A DNA stretch of 64,000 bases from Notospermus geniculatus (Eukaryota > Nemertea > Pilidiophora > Heteronemertea > Lineidae): the NCBI GenBank assembly GCA_002633025.1, contig NMRB01000816.1, positions 159,217 to 223,216 of the forward strand, given 5' to 3'. Position numbers and translations under genes: made by a program. Numbering within the stretch: the first letter of the stretch is position 1; each line of letters begins with the position of its first letter. This document shows, piece after piece, positions 35,340 through 45,163 of this stretch. The notes beneath the pieces were generated by a model. That model was not told the origin of the DNA. It was given only the letters and a program-made list of their open reading frames with translations, and ran no database searches.

Positions 35340-35509
35340 TTAATGGAGAAACTTGTGCTCTAGACCGAGGAGGGACAAATCCAACGAACTTCACTTTTAT
35401 ACTTCAAAGTTTTAAATAAAGGGGTGAGGGAGTGCATTCAACTGCAAGAGATCCAAGAAACGTTGCTAAAAATCATGTCCTAGATACATGTATTAAGCAA
35501 GTGGACGTC

Positions 35510-36127
35510 CATCCTCTTGCAACAGGTCCTCTAAAACGCGCTCCCCTACTCGCACGTCCGAGGCCCTGTTGAAATTGGCGCCATTTAGCTGTGGAACCAG
35601 CGACAGAAAATCTGTCGCTGAATACAACCAATCACAGCGAAGCATCTATCCCGCCATGGTCATTCCCAAATATGGCGGTTTTAAACATTCCTCGATTCGC
35701 TGACTAACTCGCTGCATTTTTTAATAATTCCTGAATTAACTTCGCGTCAAAATGATTCTCTCGGATTATCTAGATAACGAGTAAGTATCGACGGGTTCAA
35801 AACACGAAGGTATGATCCAGTTCATGTGTTTGGGGCAGCTATCATTCCGACAGCATGCATAAATTATGGAATGAGATACATTGCTATGAGACTGGTACCT
35901 GGTAACTCATAACACCAGATCTATGTGCATACGTTGCAGCACTAGGCGCGATGTCTGCCCATTACATCAAGTGGCGATCCCCCACTGCATTGCGTGGTTT
36001 ATTCGTGAATTACCAGTTGGCGAGTACACATGAGGGAACAGCCCTCTTCCCCACCGAAACGGGGTGGGTTTCCCCAGGGCATTGTAACGCGCTATGCAGA
36101 GTGGAAACGCCCTGGGTTCCCAGGATG
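35510..36127. mobile_element. 618-bp element with 9-bp target-site duplication (CATCCT/AGGATG ends)
   Basis: GTGGACGTC lies at 35501-35509 and 36128-36136. The left 44 nt and right 44 nt are the same as in 26331-26417. No transposase ORF. Superfamily undecided. Confidence 0.85.
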
Positions 36128-36154
36128 GTGGACGTCAGGGGGTGTTTCAAAAAG

Positions 36155-36336
36155 TGTTCCGTCCGACACCAGAAAATTTTCACAATTCTTTTGTCTACTG
36201 GTGAAAGGCTGTTTCTTGAAACTGTACAATATTCATGTCAGATCTATGTATCATGGAGCTCTAAATTATGGCACTTCAAACTAATTGACCCTTTAAAGTC
36301 TGACAGCAGAAAGTTGTTTTGGTGTCGGACGGAACG
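36155..36336. mobile_element. Inverted-repeat element (TGTTCCGTCCGACACC)
   Basis: 16-bp ends, GGTGTCGGACGGAAC at the right; interior unrelated. Confidence 0.55.
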
Positions 36337-36374
36337 ATAGATTTTGCTGGTAAGCTCAATATTTTTTTATATCC

Positions 36375-36460
36375 TCCTTCAAGTAAGGCGTACTGCCCCT
36401 TGGTGCTGGCGATTGATGCCTTATGCGAGGGTCCGTGGGTTCGATTCTGGTAGGAATATG
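36375..36460 (+). other. tRNA-derived SINE-like segment (partial)
   Basis: Shares CTGGCGATTGATGCC and the GGGTTCGATTC B-box region with the SINE-like repeat at 37536-37806 (opposite orientation). The A box is lost. Confidence 0.4.
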
Positions 36461-37110
36461 AGTTGATTTTTGGAAAATCAATGGCACAAATCTTTGTGAT
36501 CATTTCAAAGTTAAATTTTGCCCCATTTTCTACCCGTCAGCAGTGACGGAAATGATCTCGACATCGCATAAAATCTGGCGTAACATCAAACCGGGATAAA
36601 TCATCTCAACATTATGTATATCACACGGACGATCTGTCTTACGCAGGATAAACGTATTTTTAATTTCTTACAGTTGGATATCACAGCGATAATTGAACGG
36701 GACTGGCCTAGGGCCATTACCAGCTCAAACCGTGGAAGCCTTTTGTTGACACTGTCAGGATATCCTAGGAAAAAACGGCTAATACTGTTGAAGATAAAGC
36801 ATTTTGCTGCTGGCTATCAGTGTGTCACATTTGTACTTATTGTGCGAGCTCAGCTGAGATGAGCAATCGATTTGGGAACTTCTGTGTGGGACGAAATGAA
36901 TAACAACTGTCATCCTTTTACAATCTCGTACCCAGAGATTCGTTACGCTCGGGCCGAGGTTGTAGGCGCTCCACAACCTCGTTCCCAGGGCTTAACGTTG
37001 GCTTGTTAAGCCCTGGCTTCAGAACCGAATACCTCGGCTGTGATTGGCTATCGGACTTTCTGTGCGGTCGGCCCTGATCGCCCTCATCTCGCCTGGTGTG
37101 CTGCCCGCTC

Positions 37111-37270
37111 AAAGCCTTCTTCACACTGCAGGCGCGGTGCGATCTGAACAAAGGATGAAAGCCTTCGTACCGCATCGCGTCGCACCGCAAGTGTAAGCAG
37201 CTATAGGAAATAACAACCAGGCGCGAAAAATTTCGCGTCGCACCGCGCCTGCAGTGTGAACAAGGCTTTA
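37111..37270. mobile_element. Foldback MITE (AAAGCCTTCTTCACACTGCA)
   Basis: Arms of about 32 bp at 37111-37142 and 37238-37269, GGCGCGGTGCGA at the inner part. Interior GC-rich. Confidence 0.75.
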
Positions 37271-37535
37271 GATATAAGAACGGTCTGCGCTCCGCCAGCT
37301 TGGACTGCTGACCACGACGATTCAGAAAAAAATCGACTGACTGGCCAAATGAATTGCTGCATGTCGTCAACATCAAATATCACTTCTCCTTGCACTGATA
37401 CGCTCAGATCAATAAAATTATTTTTCTTTATGTAACAAGTCATGAATCATTGATTCCGACACATGTACACGTAGTTTATTAAGATCGGACTCCAAGCTAT
37501 AAGGAATTCATCTCTTCATGTTACCAGTGTAACAG

Positions 37536-37806
37536 GAATCTAAGTCACCCTGAAATATTAGACGGCAAGAAATAATAACAGGTTTCTAAGGTGAAAGATA
37601 TAGCTTCCTACCGGGCTCGAACCCTTGACGGCATCAATCGCCAGCACTCAGGGGCAGCACGTCTTAACCACTAGGCCAAATCCCCATCTTCAAAAAAGAT
37701 GGCTCAATGACCCATGTTTAAACGAGGCGTCCATCAGCTGATCAGTACCCTGCGAGTTGTCCAATCTCCGAACCCAAACAGTTTTATGTTATACAAGGGG
37801 TCATAT
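37536..37806 (-). repeat. tRNA-derived SINE-like repeat, first copy
   Basis: On the minus strand TGGCCTAGTGG (37668-37678) fits the Pol III A box exactly and GGTTCGAGCCC (37613-37623) is a B box with one change. The same 260-bp block recurs at 38209-38467. Confidence 0.65.
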
Positions 37807-37807
37807 A

Positions 37808-38207
37808 CAGGGTGGTCCAAAAAAAACGGACAAGCATACTTCCACCACCCTCAGTCCCAAACCACTGGTATGAATGGATAGAGAATCTTTCTAGAAGAAA
37901 AATAAGGCCAAGAAACCTCGATTCGGTCCAGTAGTTCTACCTCAAGAGCCATTTTTGTGAAGCAAAGTCAGTGGTTCTTAATAACAAACTTACTGCTGAA
38001 ACGCGAATTCAGCATCATTGATAAAGGGATAGTTGTTATGCAACAATGTTCAAGTTTGATTTTCATGTTCTACATCTACCTACACTTCATTTTTTGTTTG
38101 ACCTGTCAACAGGATAATCCTTTTGTCAGTTACAAGGCTACGCTGTTGTGTGTGCTCTTGATTGTTCTGTATGGAACAATTCACCAAGGGCTGCGACCTT
38201 GCTTTAC
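37808..38207. mobile_element. Partial element beginning CAGGGTGGTCC after TA
   Basis: Left end CAGGGTGGTCCAAAAAAAAC, a Tc1/mariner-like terminus. The right end is not found before the single N at 38208, so the element is probably cut by an assembly join. Confidence 0.5.
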
Positions 38208-38208
38208 N

Positions 38209-38467
38209 GAATCTAAGTCACCCTGAAATATTAGACGGCAAGAAATAATAACAGGTTTCTAAGGTGAAAGATATAGCTTCCTACCGGGCTCGAACCCTTG
38301 CATACGGCATCAATCGCCAGCACTCAGGGGCAGCACGTCTTAACCACTAGGCCAAATCCCCATCTTCAAAAAAGATGGCTCAATGACCCGTGTTTAAACG
38401 AGGCGTCCATCAGTACCCTGCGAGTTGTCCAATCTCCGAACCCAAACAGTTTTATGTTATACAAGGG
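38209..38467 (-). repeat. Second copy of the SINE-like block, directly after an N
   Basis: Nearly identical to 37536-37806 with two small indels; A box 38344-38354, B box 38286-38296. It begins next to the ambiguous base at 38208, which hints at allelic sequence joined in assembly. Confidence 0.65.
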
Positions 38468-38478
38468 GTCATATATAA

Positions 38479-38851
38479 GCTACGGTTACACCTGTTGAAA
38501 ATACCCGTGTTTTTCCAGACCCGTGTCAAACCTGTGTGTACGAAAATCCCGGCGAGAGGTCACACTACTACATTGTAGTTAAGTAGCCCGGCGATAGTTG
38601 CGCTGCATGCACTGACTCTTCGGTCATTTCTGCATTGTCCACATTGTTGGAGGCGCGAAAACGACGTCACTTAAGGGCTGCGCCATCTGTAGCCGTGCGA
38701 AGAACTAACGTAAACACGGGGATTTCGAAAAGCACGGCGAGCTTGCTGTGTCTCAAAAATCCGTGTTTTTCAGACACGGGTTTCTCGAAGCCCGGCAATT
38801 CATTGGTGTGACCGCAAAAAACACGGGGATTTTATTTAGTGTAACCACGGC
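38479..38851. mobile_element. TAA-type MITE (GCTACGGTTACACC), copy 1
   Basis: TAA at 38476-38478 and 38852-38854. Arms with ACACGGG/CCCGTGT words. Family members at 39437-39712 (inverted, truncated), 50872-51251 and 57509-57690. Confidence 0.8.
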
Positions 38852-39436
38852 TAATGAGGAGATACAATTTAACTCATACACCAGTTGCTTTGTTCAACGC
38901 GAATTAGGTTGCTAAAACCCATGACCATTCGAACACAACATTACAATAACAGGCTATTGCAACTAGGCCCCCGGCTAGGCCCTCCATTCCGAGGACTCTC
39001 ATTCCTTTCACACCATTGTTTTACCATCGTGACGCCAACATATGATACATGCGTACAAGTAGTAAAATTATCGACAAAAATTAGTACAGTGTTGCTCATC
39101 TGACACGTACTCAAACATGGGACCCCTGGATCGAGCTGAAAGGAGCCCCATTTAAATAATTGAAAACGTAAAATACTGTTCAAATTTCGCGTGTCATCGC
39201 TACCTGATTGTTGTGTCCCACTCAAGTTTCTTCGAGGAGCTTTCGAGGGTTTGATGTGAAACGTGTCCTTTGGCGGTTCACATTACACATTATTGACGGT
39301 GACAACAATTTCGTCAGCGAGAAGGCTGTCGTTTCGGCATGAGGGTTGGTTCATACTTCGTCCGGATTTTACGCCGACTATGATCAATTTTAATGTGTGT
39401 GCACATTCACGCCTTCGAAACCTGCGATCAGATTCA

Positions 39437-39712
39437 TGACATGGCAAGCTCGCCGTGCTTTTCGAAATCCCCGTGTTTTCGTTAGTTCTTCGCACGGCTA
39501 CAGTTGGCGCGGCCATTAAGTGACGTCGTTTTCGCGCCTCCAACAATGTGTGCCAATACAGAAATGACCGAAGAGTCAGTGCATGCAGCGCACCTTTCGC
39601 CGGGCTACTTAACTACAATGCAGTAGTGTGACCTCACGCCGGGATTTTCGTCCACACGGGTTTGGCACGGGTGTGGAAAAACACGGGTATTTTCAACAGG
39701 TGTAACCGTAGT
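39437..39712 (-). mobile_element. TAA-type MITE family, inverted truncated copy
   Basis: Inverted homologue of about 38479-38755. The minus-strand open frame here is shared by family members and is not a host gene. Confidence 0.75.
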
Positions 39713-40327
39713 TAGTATGAATTGGCCCTAATGCAGGAACCATCGGCTGGCACACACGCCTCGCCGCCGACCAGACTTGTCAGCAGAACAGGAAACATTC
39801 AAGTCTGCAGACTGACCACCACATGGGTCGTTATTGAATCCAATTTTCTGAATTTCAGGGAAAACAGCTTTTAAACAATAAGGCCCTTGTTCGGCATATT
39901 CACAAAATTGGATCGACGATCAAATGGTGACAGTCGGAAATGTGCTTAGGCCTACGAGGTTATGGTCGTTGCGCACGTATTGTCTACGAATGACAATAAC
40001 TGGCGCGTCTCCCACGGCAAGCAGTCAAGCATAACATCAAAATAAAAAAGTGCTACATGTTATGGCGCGCGGGTATGGCCTATGTAACATTTGCCAATGT
40101 TCCCCGTTCTTCAGTGTTTTCTTCTTTGTATTGGGAATGGAGTGACAATGCATGAGGCGCAGGGCATCGCTGCGAGCTTTCGTGACCGAAATTTCTTTGT
40201 TCTAACGTTATTTCAGTTGACTTCCGGTGTAACGTCGTATTTCTGTGTTTTTCTTATTGTTTCCCTCCTGACGGATTAAGCGGCAACTAACCCAACAATA
40301 ACCATTCTAGGCGGCGTCTATTGTTGG
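39713..40327. other. No gene recognised
   Basis: Ends at the second assembly gap. Confidence 0.4.
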
Positions 40328-40890
40328 NNNNNNNNNNNNNNNNNNNNNNNNNNNNNNNNNNNNNNNNNNNNNNNNNNNNNNNNNNNNNNNNNNNNNNNNN
40401 NNNNNNNNNNNNNNNNNNNNNNNNNNNNNNNNNNNNNNNNNNNNNNNNNNNNNNNNNNNNNNNNNNNNNNNNNNNNNNNNNNNNNNNNNNNNNNNNNNNN
40501 NNNNNNNNNNNNNNNNNNNNNNNNNNNNNNNNNNNNNNNNNNNNNNNNNNNNNNNNNNNNNNNNNNNNNNNNNNNNNNNNNNNNNNNNNNNNNNNNNNNN
40601 NNNNNNNNNNNNNNNNNNNNNNNNNNNNNNNNNNNNNNNNNNNNNNNNNNNNNNNNNNNNNNNNNNNNNNNNNNNNNNNNNNNNNNNNNNNNNNNNNNNN
40701 NNNNNNNNNNNNNNNNNNNNNNNNNNNNNNNNNNNNNNNNNNNNNNNNNNNNNNNNNNNNNNNNNNNNNNNNNNNNNNNNNNNNNNNNNNNNNNNNNNNN
40801 NNNNNNNNNNNNNNNNNNNNNNNNNNNNNNNNNNNNNNNNNNNNNNNNNNNNNNNNNNNNNNNNNNNNNNNNNNNNNNNNNNNNNNNNNN
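40328..40890. other. Assembly gap (563 N)
   Basis: Run of N. Confidence 0.99.
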
Positions 40891-40984
40891 CTACCGAAAG
40901 TACACCCAGGGTATTGTTTTGGTGAAGAGTGAGATCCTGGGTAATCTTTGTATGTACCCAGGACGACATTTACCCTTTCAGCCT
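40891..40984. mobile_element. Right half of the ACCCTTTCAGC 9-bp-TSD element
   Basis: About 95 bp nearly identical to 47542-47636. The other half must lie in the gap. Confidence 0.7.
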
Positions 40985-41690
40985 CAGTAGCCTACGTTCT
41001 TGAAAATGTTGCCGAACGGGCTCAAACTGTTTGCGAACGGAGTGGACGTAGTGGCAACTTTTACGAACTTCTTGGACGGGCTCGGACGGGAAGAGTGCTC
41101 CAGAACTTCGAGACAATAGGAAGGTTTCGCAAGGACCCCGAAACGCCAACGCGAACGTCAAACCCAATTGTTCGATGCCACGAAGAGAGCACCGAACAGA
41201 TAAAAGGATAGACGTTCGCGTTGGCGTTTCGGGGGCTTTGCGAAAACTCTATATTACATGTATTTGGCCTACGTCACACGTTCTACATGTAGCTCGTTTT
41301 ACGATTTTGTAGGACGTTTTGAGAACTACATGTACTTCGGTGTGACAGTACCTTAACGTTGCTTGAACTTCGAACCTCATCGAGTATTCCTCTCACTAAA
41401 AAGGGAAATGACATAGAATGAGCCATATGATAAGTAGTTTTGTTCAGCTGTAGGCCTACCTGTCGGTCACACATCCGAAGGTTGCCTGTGGGATTCTTCG
41501 AGTTGCCGCCGTTGGAATCCCGATTCCCTTTGCCGTGTTACGAACCGTTTCAATTTTATGGTATGCATGTACCCCATCTGTAAACCAAGCTATAATGGGG
41601 TACACTGCTACCGTTTCCAGCATTAAAACATACCAGTATCCTGCAATCAGTAGGCTACTGTCGTTATCCCAGTTTCCTCATAATATTATT
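40985..41690. repeat. Local tandem duplication, unit 1 (with nested MITEs)
   Basis: Unit 41880-42650 matches in order. Both hold a relative of the TAA MITE at 34605-34858 and the same flank. In this unit a 131-bp MITE with GGAAGGTTTCGC end sits at 41119-41249. Confidence 0.75.
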
Positions 41691-41879
41691 AGCTTGTCCC
41701 CGGAAGCCCAGAATGAGGCCATCATTCGCTCGCCGGTCGAACTGATCAGCCGTAACCAGCTAGTCCAAAGAGTTGAACGCCGTCTGGTGAATTTGGCCTA
41801 CATGAAAACTGGTGTTATTTCCACCGACGAGGATTTTATTGTAACATACGTCAACTAATCACATCACACTGAGCTAGTT

Positions 41880-42650
41880 CTCAGTACGTTCTTGAAAATG
41901 TTGCCAAACGGGCTGAAACTGTCTGCGAACGGAGTGGACGTAGTGGCAACTTTCTACAGTCTCTTCACGAACTTCTTTGAAGGACTCGGACGGGAAGAGT
42001 GCTCCAGAACTTCGAGACATTAGGGAGTTTAAGAAATCAAACGATAAACGTTAACTTTACAACAACGTTTACTTTTTGTACCGAAAATGCAATATAATAA
42101 ATCTTGACGAATTCGCAATATGAAAAACAACGTTGTCGTGAAGTTAACGTTTATCGTTTGATTGCTTAAACTCCCTATTATTTGTCCAACGTCACACGTT
42201 CTAGCCAGTTTTACGATTTTTTTAGGATTGGAAAGGACGTTTTGAGAGCTACATGTACTTCAGTATGACATGACCTTAACGTTGGTTGAACTTCGAACCT
42301 CATCGGGAATTCCTCTCATTAAAAAGGGAAATGACATAGAATGAGCCATCTGATATGTAGTTTTGTTCAGCTGTACGTGTCGGTCACACATCCGAAGGTT
42401 GCCTATGGGATTCTTCGAACGCCGCTGTTGGAATTCCTTCAATCTTGGTTAAAGTCAGCACCGATTCAGTTTGCCATGTTACGAACCGTTTCAATTTTAA
42501 TATGGATATGGTATGCATGTACCCCATCTGTCAACCAAGCTATAATGGGGAACACTGCTACCATTTCCAGCATTAAAACATACCAGTATAATGCAAACAG
42601 TAGGCTACTGTCGTTATCCCAGTTTCCTCGTAATATTATTAGCTCTGTTG
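41880..42650. repeat. Local tandem duplication, unit 2 (with nested MITEs)
   Basis: Same order as 40985-41690, but the TAA MITE is interrupted by the 153-bp GGGAGTTTAAG MITE at 42023-42175 instead. Confidence 0.75.
42023..42175. mobile_element. TA-type MITE, GGGAGTTTAAG family, copy 1
   Basis: Ends GGGAGTTTAAGAAATCAAAC / CTTAAACTCCC, TA on both sides. Siblings at 52448-52596 and 54405-54553 share ACGATAAACGTTAAC. Confidence 0.88.
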
Positions 42651-42666
42651 CTGAGGTCGATGCAAT

Positions 42667-42842
42667 GGTACATGACCTTGACATAGAATTGGTACACGAC
42701 CTTGACATAGAAATAATAATGACCTTGACATAGAATTGGTAATGGCCTTGACATAGAACTGGTAATAGCCATGACATAGAAATGGTACACGACCTTGACA
42801 TACTAATGGTACATGACCTTGACATAGAAATGGTACATGACC
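42667..42842. repeat. Minisatellite based on ATGACCTTGACATAGAA
   Basis: About eight imperfect units of 18-24 bp. Open frames across it merely read the repeat. Confidence 0.85.
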
Positions 42843-42881
42843 TTGTCCTTGCATTCATAATGAAGCAAACGTGAAATCAAG

Positions 42882-43473
42882 AGCAAGAGTAAAGGTTCAA
42901 AACTACCACCGTCTCTTGAAATTCATAATTGCTACAATGCACAGCAGTTTCCTGGTGGGTGTCGGTAGTTGGTGATAACATCAAATGCTGAAGGCCTACC
43001 ATATCAAAGCTAGTACTAGTGTACTAGTACTAGGCTTAGTACCTGACGGCGTTTCATACATCATAACGGCCAATTCATACGTTGCGTTTTGCGCTTTTCG
43101 CCTGTCCGTTTCCTATGCGAGTGCGTGGTAGAAAAAGTTAGTATTATTGGTACCACACATAAACATAGGGGACGCACAATAGCAAGAGTAAAAGTTCAAA
43201 ACTACCACCGTCTCTTGAAATTCATAATTGCTACAATGCACAGCAGTTTCCTGGTGTCGGTAGTTGGTGATAACATCAAATGCTGAAGGCCTACCATATC
43301 AAAGCTAGTACTAGTGTACTAGTACTAGGCTTAGTACCTCACGGCGTTTCATACATCATAACGGCCAATTCATACGTTGCGGTTTGCGCTTTTCGCCTGT
43401 CCGTTTCCTATGCGAGTGCGTGGTAGAAAAAGTTAGTATTATTGGTACCACACATAAACATAGGGGACGCACA
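42882..43473. repeat. 299-bp tandem duplication
   Basis: 42882-43180 and 43181-43473 are nearly identical, starting AGCAAGAGTAAA. Each has a TAGTACTAGTGTACTAGTAC palindrome and an arm of an inverted-repeat element with GTTTTGCGCTTT words that closes near 43630. Confidence 0.8.
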
Positions 43474-43689
43474 AGCGCAAAGCGCAAAACGGTAAGTTTT
43501 GCGCTTTGCGCGTTTCCGTTTCCTATGTGAGTGCGTGGTAGAAAAAGTAATTTTACTGTTGGTACCACACATAAACATAGGGAACGGACAGCGCAAAAAG
43601 CGCAAAACGGAGAAGTATGAATTCGCCTTTAGGTCATTTTTATCCCTCCTTATGCCTAAAACGTGTTGTCTTACAACACATATAGCAGA

Positions 43690-43765
43690 TAGCAGCGAAA
43701 ATTGAACTCACGTTGGCAGAGGTTCAAGACGCGACAAGTCGTGGGTTCGAATCCCGCAAGAAAAA
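43690..43765 (+). other. tRNA-like segment with B box
   Basis: GTGGGTTCGAATCCCGC is a consensus B box. GGCAGAGGTTCAAGACGCG stands where the D arm would be. No convincing acceptor stem. Confidence 0.4.
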
Positions 43766-44204
43766 TAATGGCATTGGTGTCGGCAGTAGGAGCGCGCACT
43801 GCAATGTACGACGCATGAAGTGGAAGGAATTTGGCTGATAAATTTTCGTCTTATCATTGGCCGGATGTGTTGAACAAAGTGTTAATCTTGGGAGATATCT
43901 TTGCCTATCACATCCATTATGCCCTTGAAATGAATGAATTGTTTTCTTACGGGAATGATGAATTGGACAGACAAGATCAAGGAATTAAGCCATTTCGGTA
44001 AAAAGAGGTTTCCCATGTTTTGTGTATAAATGTGCAGAGCAAAATGATTCGTCGGCGAATGGAATAGGTATGTAAACGCGAGGTGTGTTCGCCAATACTT
44101 AGCACTGTATGTTGACGATTTCGTAATGCAAGATTACGGTACACGGCACGAAAGAACATTATTTGCACAATACTGGTATTCGCTCGACTTGGAGCATTTA
44201 CTTT

Positions 44205-44400
44205 TTAGCTCACCTGGGGTGAGCTCTTTTGTCGTGGTGCAGCGTCCGTCGTCCGTCGTCGTCGTCCGTTAGCAGGGCACGTTTCGTAACTATCTGAAAC
44301 CTGGTACATATATATACATATATAGGTCAGGTGACCTATGACACCAAATTTCGGCCCAATTCGATTCTTGGCTTGGCCACTATGTGCGTAAAATCGAACG
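44205..44400. repeat. Fragment of a TAGCTCACC / GTCCGTCGTC repeat
   Basis: Starts TTAGCTCACCTGGGGTGAGC and continues with GTCCGTCGTCGTC. This kind of repeat is widespread in marine invertebrate genomes (from memory). Confidence 0.4.
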
Positions 44401-44405
44401 CGCAA

Positions 44406-44575
44406 TAGGAGCAGTCAGCCGCGCATATTGCTAACAGATGGCAGCACAGTCTTAGCGGACCTAATGTACAGGAAATCTATTATGATCGCTGCTCGATCGA
44501 TAATGACTGGGTCCGCTAGATGCATTGAATTGGGCCCTAGTGACACCTAGTGGTCAACTCGCTGACAGCTCCTAC
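44406..44575. mobile_element. TA-type MITE (TAGGAGC), copy downstream of GPCR stop
   Basis: 170 bp, ends GGAGCAGTCAGC and GCTGACAGCTCC with TA. Lies 70 bp after the GPCR stop codon. Confidence 0.85.
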
Positions 44576-44645
44576 TGTCATCTGTTCTTCTGGGACATTA
44601 CCCACAGGTGAGCACATGGTCCATGGACCATTTCATTTAGTTATT

Positions 44646-45163
44646 CTACACAGTCACTCGCTCTCTGAGACACTTGCATAGGAAAACAGACTTCAAAATG
44701 GTTACTGCATCATTCCGAAATTTCTTTCCCCCAATACAGTATAGATAGAAATTAATCCCGAAGTTGAGAATCCAAATATCCGCTAGGATTATATAACCAA
44801 CTTTATAACGCATGTACCAGTACACGTCGTCGAAATCGTAAATGCTCTTCAGTGCAGGGAGGTCAAGAATCATCTCGTACATGCGCAGTGGGATCGAGCA
44901 AATGACGTAAGCGCAGCTGACCAGTATGAGCATGCGCGTGAGGTGGCTTGCTTCTTGTTTACGTTTCGTGTCACCCGGAGCGGCGGCGGTTCCCGTGAGG
45001 TGTTTTTGTTTCTGCGACGCCTGTTTCACGGTGATGATAATCCACACGTTGACAAACATGATAACAGCGAACGGTATGAGGGTGCCGAAGAAAAGCTGGA
45101 ACATGGAGCCGAACATCTCCAAGGCCGGATTGTCGGGGACTTTTGGTTCGACGGATTCAACGC
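44646..45163 (-). CDS. GPCR last exon with TM5, TM6, TM7 and stop
   Basis: Acceptor TGTATTTTCCAG, phase 1. It encodes the second extracellular loop (VESVEPKVPDNP), TM5 with LIPFAVIM, a basic third loop (KQASQKQKHL, TKRKQEAS), TM6, TM7 and a tail with Cys residues ending CLRERVTV, then TAG. Two copies of the same 170-bp MITE bracket the exon. Confidence 0.94.

Noticed and set aside
37600-37690. Functional tRNA gene on the minus strand
   Set aside because: A and B boxes are good but acceptor and anticodon stems do not pair properly, and the block is repeated with a non-tRNA tail, so it is a SINE-like repeat.
39283-39546. Similar ORFs beginning MLEARKRR at 39283-39546 (-) and 51007-51189 (+)
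   Set aside because: Both lie in copies of the same TAA-type MITE family; the similarity is the repeat itself.
40307-40969. Open frames over 200 codons at 40.3-41.0 kb
   Set aside because: Created by the 563-N gap.
42466-42858. ORFs with repeated TISMSRSC or DLDIE
   Set aside because: Translation of the 42667-42842 minisatellite in different frames.
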